Positions 38,870 to 47,200 of a stretch of DNA of 64,000 bases are shown here, piece after piece. The translations under genes were made by a program, and so were the position numbers. The notes under the pieces were generated by a model. It did not search any database. It saw only the letters and a program-made list of their open reading frames with translations, and was not told the DNA's origin. Where the stretch lies: assembly GCF_001592205.1 (NCBI RefSeq), contig NZ_BCWM01000018.1, positions 1 through 64,000 on the forward strand. Reading direction: 5' to 3'. This DNA comes from Brevundimonas vesicularis NBRC 12165 (lineage in GTDB: Bacteria > Pseudomonadota > Alphaproteobacteria > Caulobacterales > Caulobacteraceae). How positions within the stretch are numbered: the first letter of the stretch is position 1; each line of letters starts with the position of its first letter.

Positions 38870-40594
38870 CTACTTCGGCTTCTGCGCCGCCTTGTGGGCC
38901 TGAAGCTCGTCGATCACGTCCATCTGGCGCAGCACCTTGTTCTGCGGATCGATCAGCACATGGGCGCCGGCCGGAACCGGGATCTGGCCCCGCCCGCCGG
39001 TCATGGCCACGGTTTGAACGCGCCCGTCGATCTCGACCTCCAGCGGCATGGGGAAGACGCCGCCGTCGCCCGTCGTCCACTCCAGCTTCAGCACATCGCC
39101 GTCGCGGGTCTGCATCAGCATCGGCAGGGCGGCGTTGTAGAGATAGCCGCGGAAGAACCAGCCATAGTCCTGGCCCGTGACGTCGTTGATGATCGCGAGG
39201 AAGTCGCCAGTGGATCGGTACAACGGCGCGAAATTGCCCGGCCGGGGGCCGGGTCGGCCATAGACCAAGCGGGTGACCGCGTCGTGGAAGGCGGCGTCGC
39301 CGATCAACATTCGCAGCGAATGGCTGATCAGCGAACCCTTGGAATAGATGTCATTGCCCGGCCCAACGTCGCCTTTGTAGACCTCGTCTTCGGTCTTGGG
39401 CGTGCCTGAAACGACAGGATATTTGTTGATCAAAGCCTCGCGCTGGTTGGCCAGTTCGCGCTGCATATAGCGGTCGCCCAGCAGCCAGCGGGCATAGAGC
39501 GGCTGCATGTATGACCCCAACCCCTCGTGCAGCCACATGTCGTCGGCGTTCTGATTGGTCAGCTGGTTGCCGAACCATTCGTGGGCGAACTCGTGCTGCA
39601 ACAGCCAGTCATAGCCCCGCCCGTCGATCTTGTAGCCGTTGCCGTAGGCATTGATCGTCTGGTGCTCCATGCCCAGGTGCGGGGTCTCGACCACGCCCAT
39701 TTTCTCGTCGCCGAAGGGGAAGGGGCCGACGGTGGCTTCGAAGAAGTCCAGCATCCTAGGGAACTGGGCGAACAGGCCCTGGACCTGTTCGGGCGTGTCC
39801 GATTTCAGATGCCAGTAGCGCATCGGGATCGTGTTGCCGAACCGGCTGGCGTATTCGCCCGACACCTCTTCGTAGGGCCCGACGTTCAGCGCGATGGCGT
39901 AGGTGTTGGGCGATTTCGCCGACCAGTTCCAGGTGGTCCAGCCGTCGCCGTGATCGACCTTGCCCAGGAAGCGGCCATTGGACGGCGCCGATAGGGCCGA
40001 CGGGACGGTGATGTGCAGATCGACCCGACCCGGTTCGCCGTGCGGACTGTCGATGCAGGGCCAGAAGATGTCGCAGCCCTCGCCCTGAACCGCTGTGGCG
40101 ATCCATGGCTCGCCCGACGGCGCGGTGGACCAGACGAAGCCGCCATCCCACGGCGCACGGGACGCAACGCGCGGCTGGCCGGCGTAGGCGACGCGCAGAG
40201 CTGCCGACCGGCCCGTGGCCAGGATCTTGGGCAGCTGCACCGTCAGCCGGCCTTCGGGGTTGCACCAGCGATCGACAGCGACCTCGACCCCGTCGATTTG
40301 GACCGAGGAAATGGTCAGCAGGGTGTCCAGTTCGACGACCAGAGCGGTCAGGGGCGCCTTGGCGGTGAAGTCCAGCACGGCGACCGCGTCGATGGCCTTG
40401 TCGTCGGGCAGGACCTTGATCGACAAATCGGCCTTGTCGAACTGCATCGCCTGCTGTTCCGGCGTCAGCGGCTGATCGGTGGCCAAGGTGAAGGCGGTCG
40501 ATTCGCGCGGCGTCGGCGCCGGCTGGGCGACGGTGGCGCAGGCCGACAGCGTCAGGGCGCTGGCTGCGGCCAAAAGCAAAATCTTGATGCGCAT
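38870..40594 (-). CDS. M1-family metallopeptidase lipoprotein
   Basis: The 574 residues begin with a lipoprotein signal: positive start, hydrophobic stretch and lipobox LSAC. The zinc site is HEFAH (334-338) with the second glutamate about 19 residues on (WLHEGLGSYM). The exopeptidase motif is GMEHQ, in place of the usual GxMEN. This is an aminopeptidase-N-type enzyme, outward facing, likely degrading peptides in the periplasm. It is convergent with the transglutaminase gene. Confidence 0.92.
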   Translation of the reverse strand: MRIKILLLAAASALTLSACATVAQPAPTPRESTAFTLATDQPLTPEQQAMQFDKADLSIKVLPDDKAIDAVAVLDFTAKAPLTALVVELDTLLTISSVQIDGVEVAVDRWCNPEGRLTVQLPKILATGRSAALRVAYAGQPRVASRAPWDGGFVWSTAPSGEPWIATAVQGEGCDIFWPCIDSPHGEPGRVDLHITVPSALSAPSNGRFLGKVDHGDGWTTWNWSAKSPNTYAIALNVGPYEEVSGEYASRFGNTIPMRYWHLKSDTPEQVQGLFAQFPRMLDFFEATVGPFPFGDEKMGVVETPHLGMEHQTINAYGNGYKIDGRGYDWLLQHEFAHEWFGNQLTNQNADDMWLHEGLGSYMQPLYARWLLGDRYMQRELANQREALINKYPVVSGTPKTEDEVYKGDVGPGNDIYSKGSLISHSLRMLIGDAAFHDAVTRLVYGRPGPRPGNFAPLYRSTGDFLAIINDVTGQDYGWFFRGYLYNAALPMLMQTRDGDVLKLEWTTGDGGVFPMPLEVEIDGRVQTVAMTGGRGQIPVPAGAHVLIDPQNKVLRQMDVIDELQAHKAAQKPK

Positions 40595-40644
40595 GAAGCC
40601 GTCCCTCTCTGAGGCGACAGGCTAGCGTGAGCGGGCAATGGCGC

Positions 40645-40673
40645 AAAGAAAAAGGCCGGTGTTTCCACCGGCC
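40645..40673 (-). terminator. intrinsic terminator of rpmB
   Basis: On the minus strand GGCCGGTG, loop GAAA, CACCGGCC is followed by TTTTTC. It lies 31 bases past the rpmB stop. Confidence 0.88.
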
Positions 40674-40703
40674 TCTTCCAGAACTCTATGTCGCGGTCGC
40701 CGA

Positions 40704-41000
40704 TCAGGCGGCGGCTTGTTCGGCCAGCTTGGCGCGAATCTGGCGCTTGATGCGCTGAGCGGCGATCGACAGCTGCTCGTCGCGGGCCTTGACGATGAAG
40801 ACGTCCAGGCCGCCCTTGTAGTCCAGGGTGCGCAGCGCGGCGTTCGAGATGCGCAGGCTGAACGTCTGGCCCAGGGCTTCCGACGTGACCTTGACCGTCT
40901 TCAGCGACGGCAGGAAGCGGCGCTTGGTCTTGATGTTCGAGTGGCTCACGTTGTGGCCGACCATGGGGCCGATACCGGTGAGTTCGCAACGACGCGACAT
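40704..41000 (-). CDS. rpmB: 50S ribosomal protein L28
   Basis: The 98 residues match L28: MSRRCELTGIGPMVGHNVSHSNIKTKRRFLPSL, ending in an alanine-rich helix. The ATG at 41000 is the conserved start; the frame to 41051 is an extension without support. It is transcribed alone with an intrinsic terminator. Confidence 0.96.
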   Translation of the reverse strand: MSRRCELTGIGPMVGHNVSHSNIKTKRRFLPSLKTVKVTSEALGQTFSLRISNAALRTLDYKGGLDVFIVKARDEQLSIAAQRIKRQIRAKLAEQAAA

Positions 41001-41236
41001 CGTCAGATCCTTAAGGTGCGGCGTCCAGCCCGAGCGTGGGAGAAGACGCATGAAACAGTTGCGCGCGGGAACCAGCCCGCGCGAGAGGGGGCCGTATAAG
41101 GGAAGAGGCGGTTCGGCGTCAAGCCGAGTCTGGACGCATCGTCCCCGCGCCTCGTTCAGCCGTCATTCAAATGCCGCCCTGTATGGCCCATATGATGACG
41201 ACCTCAAAAGAGACCCAAGCAGAACAGAAGGCTTCC

Positions 41237-41716
41237 ATGTCCCGTCCGTCCTTGATCGATCGCCTGCCCAAGCGCGCGCTCGCCGTCCTGGCCCCGGTGA
41301 TGGCCGGCGGCTTCATGCTGGCCTCGCCCGCCATCGCCCCGGCCCAGACTGCGGCTCAGTCCGAAGTCCTGCCCGGCTACTGGGAATACACGACCAGCGC
41401 GGTGGGCCAGCGCGACACCGAGCAGAAATGCGTGCGGCCCAGCGAGATCAATCGATTCTTCGGCGGCCTGTCGACCAACAAGTGGCGCTGCACCTATCCG
41501 ACCCGCGTGGTCGGCAACGGCAATGCCCGCTTCGAGGGAACCTGCCAGGACCGCAAGGGCCGTCGCATCGCCGTTCGCCTGAACGGGACCTACACGGAAA
41601 CCAGCTTCAGCTTCCGTGGCGGCGCCCAGATCGTGCGCGGCACGCCCTATATCCCCGCCAGCATCACGGCGCGCCGCATCAGCGCCCAGTGCCCGGCCAA
41701 CGCCGAATACTTCTGA
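41237..41716 (+). CDS. DUF3617-type secreted protein
   Basis: The start MSRPSLIDRLPKRALAVLAPV gives 159 residues with a signal peptide ending near PAQT, followed by a domain with LPGYWEYTTSA, CVRPSEINRFF, CTYP, GTCQDRKGR and a closing CPANAEYF, the cysteine pattern of DUF3617. Function unknown. The ATG at 41171 is a less likely start because it would bury the signal peptide. It converges on carD with a shared terminator. Confidence 0.85.
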   Translation: MSRPSLIDRLPKRALAVLAPVMAGGFMLASPAIAPAQTAAQSEVLPGYWEYTTSAVGQRDTEQKCVRPSEINRFFGGLSTNKWRCTYPTRVVGNGNARFEGTCQDRKGRRIAVRLNGTYTETSFSFRGGAQIVRGTPYIPASITARRISAQCPANAEYF

Positions 41717-41736
41717 CCCCGGCTCGGCGACGCATC

Positions 41737-41772
41737 AAAAAAGGCCTCGGATCGCTCCGGGGCCTTTTCTTT
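41737..41772. terminator. bidirectional terminator between DUF3617 gene and carD
   Basis: GGCCTCGGA and TCCGGGGCC form a stem with one G-T pair, flanked by AAAAAA on the left and TTTTCTTT on the right, so a T-run follows the hairpin on both strands. Confidence 0.85.
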
Positions 41773-41789
41773 AGTCCGAGACTCGAAGC

Positions 41790-42320
41790 TTAGGCGGCTT
41801 CGGCGGTCGGGATCGGCTTTTTGGCGCTGAGCGACTTGGCGAGCAGCTCGACGGCGGCGTCCTTGTCGATCTTGTTGGCGGCGGCGACTTCGCGCGCCAT
41901 GCGGTCCAGGGCCGATTCATAGAGCTGGCGCTCCGAATAGGACTGTTCCGGCTGGGTGTCGGCGCGGTGCAGATCGCGGACCACTTCGGCGATGGAAATC
42001 AGGTCGCCCGAGTTGATCTTGGCTTCGTATTCCTGGGCGCGACGCGACCACATGGTGCGCTTGATGCGCGCGCGGCCCTTCAGGGTGGTCAGGGCCTTCG
42101 TCACGACGTCGTCGGCGGCCAGCGAACGCAGACCGGCCGTGACGGCCTTCTTGGTCGGGACGCGCAGGGTCATCTTCTCGTGGTCGAAGGTCACGACATA
42201 GACCTCCAGCGACATGCCCGCGACTTCCTGGGTCTCGATCGCCGCCACCTTGCCGACGCCGTGCGCCGGATAGACGACCGCGTCGCCAACCTTGAACTCC
42301 AGACCAGTCTTGCTCGTCAT
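41790..42320 (-). CDS. CarD/CdnL-type RNA polymerase-binding regulator
   Basis: The 176 residues have the N-terminal RID Tudor-like domain (FKVGDAVVYPAHGVGKV) that binds the RNA polymerase beta subunit, and a helical C-terminal DNA-binding domain (RRAQEYEAKINSGDLISIAEV). Known: in Caulobacter CdnL stabilises open complexes and supports rRNA and anabolic transcription. An RBS AAAGGAC precedes the ATG. Transcribed alone. Confidence 0.94.
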   Translation of the reverse strand: MTSKTGLEFKVGDAVVYPAHGVGKVAAIETQEVAGMSLEVYVVTFDHEKMTLRVPTKKAVTAGLRSLAADDVVTKALTTLKGRARIKRTMWSRRAQEYEAKINSGDLISIAEVVRDLHRADTQPEQSYSERQLYESALDRMAREVAAANKIDKDAAVELLAKSLSAKKPIPTAEAA

Positions 42321-42620
42321 AATCGTCCTTTCCCGGTCAGGGCCGGGCGAAACGAAGGCGCAGGAAACGCAAACAGGATCTCATCCGCCGGATCGCTCCG
42401 TCAGAGGGGATGATGTTGGGCGTCAAAAGCGGAAACGGATCACCAAACCTCTGGCCGATCCCGTCTAGGGCGGGATTCTGTCGCAAACACGGGCGGCGCG
42501 AAGATTTCGCGGACCGCCCGATCCAATGAAACAGAACCTATCACAAATCTGCGGAATTTCAAAACGTCCACAGGGCGGACGTGCAAATACGGCAAGGCTT
42601 GAGCGCCGCCAGTCCTTGAA
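42321..42620. other. intergenic region between fdxA and carD
   Basis: The 300 bases must hold the carD promoter. A short inverted repeat ATCCCG/CGGGAT near 42461-42477 could end the fdxA transcript. Nothing else identified. Confidence 0.4.
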
Positions 42621-42962
42621 TCAGGAACCCTTGCCCGGCTTGGGGCTAAAGTATTTCTCGTATTTGCCGGTTTCGCGCTCGTACTGCTCGCGGTCGGCGG
42701 GGGGCGTGCCCTTGACGGTGATGTTGGGCCAGACCTTGGCGTACTCGGCGTTGACCTGAAGCCATTTGCCGTCCGGCTCGTCCTCGGTGTCCGGCACGAT
42801 GGCGTCGACCGGGCATTCCGGTTCGCACACGCCGCAGTCGATGCATTCGTCCGGCGCGATCACCAGGAAGTTCTCACCCTCGTAGAAGCAGTCCACCGGA
42901 CACACCTCGACGCAGTCCATGAACTTACATTTCACGCAGGCGTCGGTGACGATGTAGGTCAT
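42621..42962 (-). CDS. fdxA: ferredoxin FdxA (7Fe-8S type)
   Basis: The 113 residues have N-terminal cysteines [17 protein letters not shown] and [12 protein letters not shown], which bind a 3Fe-4S and a 4Fe-4S cluster. The C-terminal extension about residues 60-113 is typical of FdxA. The start [12 protein letters not shown] is standard; the longer upstream frame is not. Electron carrier for soluble oxidoreductases. Transcribed alone. Confidence 0.95.
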   Translation of the reverse strand: MTYIVTDACVKCKFMDCVEVCPVDCFYEGENFLVIAPDECIDCGVCEPECPVDAIVPDTEDEPDGKWLQVNAEYAKVWPNITVKGTPPADREQYERETGKYEKYFSPKPGKGS

Positions 42963-43133
42963 TGGGCGAAAAACGGGTGTCGGTCTGTGGGCGGGAGGCC
43001 TGCGACATGGCGGCCACGCAACCAACTGTCAACAGCGCGGCTTAAGGCGAGAGCCATTCGCAGCGCCTTGACAGAACGGCGCCTAATCGCAACTGTATTG
43101 ATTGCATATCCGCCCCATCGACAGGAACTCCCC

Positions 43134-43760
43134 ATGCGCACCCCCTTCATGAAATACGCCGTCGCCGGCGCCGCCGCCCTCAGCCTGGTCGCAGGCGGCG
43201 CGGTCGTGGCTCAGGCCGTTCTGACCAAGAACCCCGCCGAAGTCAGCGCCGGGAACTACGATCTCGATTCCGGCCACGGCAAAATCACCTGGTCGGTCAA
43301 TCACTTCGGCCTTTCGACCTATACGGGCCAGTTCGTGAACGTGAAGGCGGTGCTGAAGCTGGACCCGGCCAACCCGTCGGCTTCGACCCTGACTGCGACG
43401 ATCCCACTGACCGACGTGGCGCCCAACGACGACCGTCTGAAGGCCCACCTGCAAACCGCCGACTTCTTCGACACCGCCCAATATCCGACGGCGACCTTCG
43501 TCTCGCGCTCGGTCACCGTCGACGCCGATGACGCCAACGAGGCGACCGTGGTCGGCGATCTGACCCTGAAGGGCGTGACCAAGCCCGTCACCATCGAGGT
43601 CGAGTTCAACGGCGCCGGAACCGTCATGGGCGCCTACAAGGCCGGCTTCGACGGCGAGGCGACCATCAAACGCTCGGACTTCGGCATCAACTACGCCTTG
43701 CCGGCCGTCTCCGACGAGGTGAAGCTGCACATCGAAGGCGAGTTCGTAATTCAGAAGTAG
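43134..43760 (+). CDS. YceI-family periplasmic lipid-binding protein
   Basis: The 208 residues carry a signal peptide or membrane anchor (about 5-27) and a lipocalin-like YceI domain. Seen: YDLDSGHGKITWSVNHFGLS, the LTATIPLTDVA segment, DFFDTAQYPTATF and GDLTLKGVTKPV. Known members bind isoprenoid or polyisoprenoid lipids. It faces away from fdxA, sharing the 171-base divergent region. Confidence 0.92.
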   Translation: MRTPFMKYAVAGAAALSLVAGGAVVAQAVLTKNPAEVSAGNYDLDSGHGKITWSVNHFGLSTYTGQFVNVKAVLKLDPANPSASTLTATIPLTDVAPNDDRLKAHLQTADFFDTAQYPTATFVSRSVTVDADDANEATVVGDLTLKGVTKPVTIEVEFNGAGTVMGAYKAGFDGEATIKRSDFGINYALPAVSDEVKLHIEGEFVIQK

Positions 43761-43792
43761 GGCCTACCGCGCTACGCGCGACTTGAGGCCGT

Positions 43793-44068
43793 TTAGACCG
43801 TAAGCGAGTACAGGGCGCGGGCCTCTTCGGCAGGCCCGCGCCTTTCGCCCAGCCCTTCGACCTTCAGGCTGGTGACGCGTCCGTTCTGGGCAAAGGTCAG
43901 CAGGTCGCCGACGTGAACGCACCGGCTGGCCTTGTCGAGCCGCGTCTCGCGCCCCTGATGCGTCAGCCGCACCGCGCCCCGCTCCACCAGACCGGCCGCC
44001 AGGCTGCGCGTCTTCACGAACCGCGCGCGCCACAGCCAGATGTCGATGCGACAGGCGTTCTCGTTCAA
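43793..44068 (-). CDS. S4-domain RNA-binding protein (Hsp15-like)
   Basis: The 91 residues contain one S4 domain from the start, with RIDIWLWRARFVKTRSLA and VHVGDLLTFA. The TTG at 44068 overlaps the helicase stop (TTGA) and gives the family start; no ATG is available there. A 354-residue open frame that reads through the helicase in another frame is an artefact. The gene is translationally coupled to the helicase. Hsp15-like proteins rescue stalled 50S-nascent-chain complexes; this role is inferred. Confidence 0.85.
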   Translation of the reverse strand: MNENACRIDIWLWRARFVKTRSLAAGLVERGAVRLTHQGRETRLDKASRCVHVGDLLTFAQNGRVTSLKVEGLGERRGPAEEARALYSLTV

Positions 44069-46554
44069 GCCTTCGCCTTTCGACGCGGCCGACGACGCTT
44101 GGGTCGCGCAGGCGGCGCTTCGGTCAGGGCGGCCAGCGCCGCGAAGGGCGAATCCTTGACGATCTTCGGCGCGGCGCCCGGCTTGTCGGGCAGGCGGGCG
44201 CGTTCGACCTTCAGGGCGGCGATGATCTGTTTGGCCTGATCGGCGCGCCAGCCCAGATCGGTCAGGGCCTCCTCGGACAGCCGGCCATGGTTGGCGGCCC
44301 GCAGCTCGGCCATCTTCTCCAGCGTCTCGACCGGCGCCAGCCACCGTCCCGCCGATCGCAATCCGTGCGCGGACAACAGCCGCGCCGACGGCGGCTCCAC
44401 GGGCGCGGGGATCAGATCGGGCGTCGCCGGGATCAACGGCGCGGCGACGAAGGCTTGGGCGAAATGGCGGGCGCGCGGCTTCTGCAGGCCGGGCAGCCAC
44501 ACCGAATGCGCCCCGATGCGGATGGCGAAACTGCGCAGCGTACGGCGCTCGATCTGGCTCAGCGCAGCCAGATCGCGCTCGACCTCGCGCCGGTCGATTA
44601 CGCCGCCGGCCTCGATCAGGCGAAAGGCGATGCCCCTCGGCAGACCTTTCAGCGCGCCGCTCTCGACCGCCTGACGCAGCCGTCGCAGATCGCGCAGCGC
44701 ACGGCCCGCTTCCGCCGCCAGCCACGCCTCGATCCGGCGCTGGCCGCGCTCGCGGGCGGGCGTCGGTCCCAAGTCGCCCAGCAGGCGCACGGAGGGCGTA
44801 AAGGGATCGACCCCCTGCGGCGTTGCATTGATCTGCGCCGTCAGCACGCCGCGCCACAGCACCGCCCCGTCCGGCGTGACCGAAAAGCCGTCGTCGGTCT
44901 CGGCCGCCAGGCGCCCAAGCCGTCGATTGATCTCGGGCGTCACCGCACGCACGGCGGCCTGGCGCAGGGTGCGGTCTTCCAGGGCCGAAGAGCCCTTCTC
45001 CATCTGAAAGCGCACGCCCTCCAGCTGGCCGACGACTTGGCCTTCGACCGTGACCTCGCCGTCATCGGCGACGCCTGCAAACGTGTCTTCGCGCACGTTC
45101 AGCGCCCGCATCAAAGCGGTGGTGCGGCGATCCACGAACCGGGCGGTCAGCCGTTCGTGCAGCACGTCGGACAGCCGGTCCTCCAGCGCGCGGGTCTTGT
45201 CGCGCCAGCCTTGCGCGTCGTGAACCCAGTCCGGCCGGTTGGCGATGTAGGACAGGGTGCGCACCGCCGACAGCCGCGCCGACAGCTGGTCGATCTGACC
45301 GTCGTCGCGATCCACGAAGGCGAAGCGCGGCGCCATCCAGTCGTCGGTCAGCCGGCCCCGCTTGCCGGTCAGGGCGTGGAAGACGTCCTTGGCCAGCCGG
45401 GCGTGTTCATCCAGCGTTGTCTTCTGGAAGTCCGGCAACTGGCACGCCTCCCACAGGCGCATGACCGCCCCGCGCGAGCGCCCCACGCGCGCGATCTCCT
45501 CGTCCTTGATCAGGCGACGCAGCAGTGTCTCATCCAGCGCCTCCGCCGTCAGGCTCAGCCCCGATCGCTGGGGCGTCACGGTCAGCGAGCGCAGCAGATC
45601 GGGCAGGGTGTCGAAATCCAGCCGGGCGTTACGCCACTCCGCCGCCTCGATCGGATCGAACCGATGCTCGACCACCTGTTCGACCAGATCGGGGTCCAGA
45701 TCCTCGGCCTCGGCCGTGACGCCGAAGGTGCCGTCGCGCAGATGCCGGCCGGCCCGCCCGGCGATCTGGCCGATTTCATGGGCGTAAAGCCAACGGGTGC
45801 GCCGCCCGTCGAACTTTCTCAGGCCCGCGAAGGCGACATGGTCCACATCCATGTTCAGCCCCATGCCGATGGCGTCGGTGGCGACCAGGAAATCGACCTC
45901 GCCCGACTGATACAGGGCCACCTGGGCGTTGCGGGTGCGAGGAGACAGGCTGCCCATCACCACCGCCGCCCCGCCCCTCTGGCGCCGGATCAGTTCGGCG
46001 ATGGCGTAAACCCGGTCGGTGGAGAAGGCGACGATGGCGCTGCGCCGGGGCAGGCGGGTCAGCTTCTTTGACCCGGCATAGGACAGGGTGGACAGCCGGT
46101 CGCGCGTCACGATCTCCACATCCGGGACCAGACGGCGGATCAGCGGCGCCATCGTACCAGCGCCCAGGAACATGGTTTCGAACCGGCCGCGCGCGTGCAG
46201 CAGCCGCTGGGTGAAGACGTGGCCGCGCTCTGGGTCGGCGACCAGCTGGATCTCGTCGATGGCCAGGAACTCGACGGACCGCTCCAGCGGCATGGCCTCG
46301 ACCGTGCAGACGAAATAGTGCGGGCGCGACGGGACGATCTTCTCCTCGCCCGTGATCAGGGCGACGGCGGCGGCCCCGCGCAGCTTGACGATCCGCTCAT
46401 AGATTTCGCGCGCCAGCAGCCGCAGCGGCAGGCCGATCATGCCCGAGGCATGACCCAGCATCCGCTCGACCGCCAGATGGGTCTTGCCGGTGTTGGTGGG
46501 CCCCAGAACCGCAGTCACGCGGGACGGGGCGAGGCCTGCGGACCGGTCGCTCAT
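44065..46554 (-). CDS. Suv3-like superfamily 2 RNA helicase
   Basis: The 829 residues show Walker A GPTNTGKT at 18-25, DEIQ motif II at 100-103, the FSTDRVYAIAELIRR motif and QIAGRAGRH motif VI. This is the Suv3/mitochondrial-degradosome helicase type, found in alphaproteobacteria. The C-terminal half is alanine-rich with a lysine/arginine tail ending KRRRPRRKAKA. It heads an operon with the S4 protein, pointing to RNA metabolism. Confidence 0.92.
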   Translation of the reverse strand: MSDRSAGLAPSRVTAVLGPTNTGKTHLAVERMLGHASGMIGLPLRLLAREIYERIVKLRGAAAVALITGEEKIVPSRPHYFVCTVEAMPLERSVEFLAIDEIQLVADPERGHVFTQRLLHARGRFETMFLGAGTMAPLIRRLVPDVEIVTRDRLSTLSYAGSKKLTRLPRRSAIVAFSTDRVYAIAELIRRQRGGAAVVMGSLSPRTRNAQVALYQSGEVDFLVATDAIGMGLNMDVDHVAFAGLRKFDGRRTRWLYAHEIGQIAGRAGRHLRDGTFGVTAEAEDLDPDLVEQVVEHRFDPIEAAEWRNARLDFDTLPDLLRSLTVTPQRSGLSLTAEALDETLLRRLIKDEEIARVGRSRGAVMRLWEACQLPDFQKTTLDEHARLAKDVFHALTGKRGRLTDDWMAPRFAFVDRDDGQIDQLSARLSAVRTLSYIANRPDWVHDAQGWRDKTRALEDRLSDVLHERLTARFVDRRTTALMRALNVREDTFAGVADDGEVTVEGQVVGQLEGVRFQMEKGSSALEDRTLRQAAVRAVTPEINRRLGRLAAETDDGFSVTPDGAVLWRGVLTAQINATPQGVDPFTPSVRLLGDLGPTPARERGQRRIEAWLAAEAGRALRDLRRLRQAVESGALKGLPRGIAFRLIEAGGVIDRREVERDLAALSQIERRTLRSFAIRIGAHSVWLPGLQKPRARHFAQAFVAAPLIPATPDLIPAPVEPPSARLLSAHGLRSAGRWLAPVETLEKMAELRAANHGRLSEEALTDLGWRADQAKQIIAALKVERARLPDKPGAAPKIVKDSPFAALAALTEAPPARPKRRRPRRKAKA

Positions 46555-46588
46555 GTCGCGACTAAGGTGGCGACGAATCTCTTCGGGC

Positions 46589-47200
46589 TCAAGCGTCGCC
46601 GGCGCGCATTCCGATCCGGACCAGGGTGGACAGGTTCGCGGCCTGCATTTTCGTCATCACCTTGGCGCGAAAGATTTCCACCGTGCGCGGGCTGATCTCC
46701 AGCCTTTGGGCGATCTCCTTGTTGGAACAGCCGTCGATCAGGGCGTCGAATACCTGCCGCTCGCGCGGGGTCAGGGTGTCCAGGCGGGCCTTGGCGTCCT
46801 CGCGCGCGATCCGCTCGGCCTCCAGACTTGTCAGGGAGGCCAGACAGCTGGAAACCGCGTCCAGCATTCGCTGCGGATCGAAAGGCTTTTCGACGAAATC
46901 CACGACGCCTGCCTTCATCAACTGAACCGCCAGCGTCACCTCCCCATGACCCGTGATGACGATCACCGGCCAGGTGTCGCCGCGCAGGCTTTTGAGACGC
47001 CCGACCAGCTCAGAACCCTGAAGCCCCGGCATCCGCACATCGGTGATGACGCAGGCGCTGCGGTCTTCGGGCAGATTGGTCAGGAAGTCGTCGGCGCTGA
47101 CGAAACTGCGCGCCCGATACCCGGCCCCGCGCAGCATCAGCACCAGGGCGTCGCGCATGGCGGGGTCGTCATCGATGATGAAAACGGAGTGCGGGCTCAT
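46589..47200 (-). CDS. FixJ-like response regulator
   Basis: The 203 residues have a receiver (phosphoacceptor D54 in VITDVRMPG, lysine K105 in EKPFDP) and a LuxR-type HTH (LTPRERQVFDALIDGCSNKEIA). The start at 47200 shares one base with the stop of the sensor gene (TGATG), so the pair is coupled. Domain layout matches FixJ/NarL family regulators. The target genes are unknown; the porin gene to the right is a neighbour on the other strand. Confidence 0.92.
   Translation of the reverse strand: MSPHSVFIIDDDPAMRDALVLMLRGAGYRARSFVSADDFLTNLPEDRSACVITDVRMPGLQGSELVGRLKSLRGDTWPVIVITGHGEVTLAVQLMKAGVVDFVEKPFDPQRMLDAVSSCLASLTSLEAERIAREDAKARLDTLTPRERQVFDALIDGCSNKEIAQRLEISPRTVEIFRAKVMTKMQAANLSTLVRIGMRAGDA

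Noticed and set aside
43793..44857. A 354-residue frame containing the S4 domain
   Set aside because: Its N-terminal 260 residues run antiregister through the helicase; only the last 91 residues are the real S4 gene.
44287..46071. A 594-residue open frame antisense to the helicase
   Set aside because: Arginine/glutamine/proline-rich, no motif, and fully inside a gene with clear helicase motifs.
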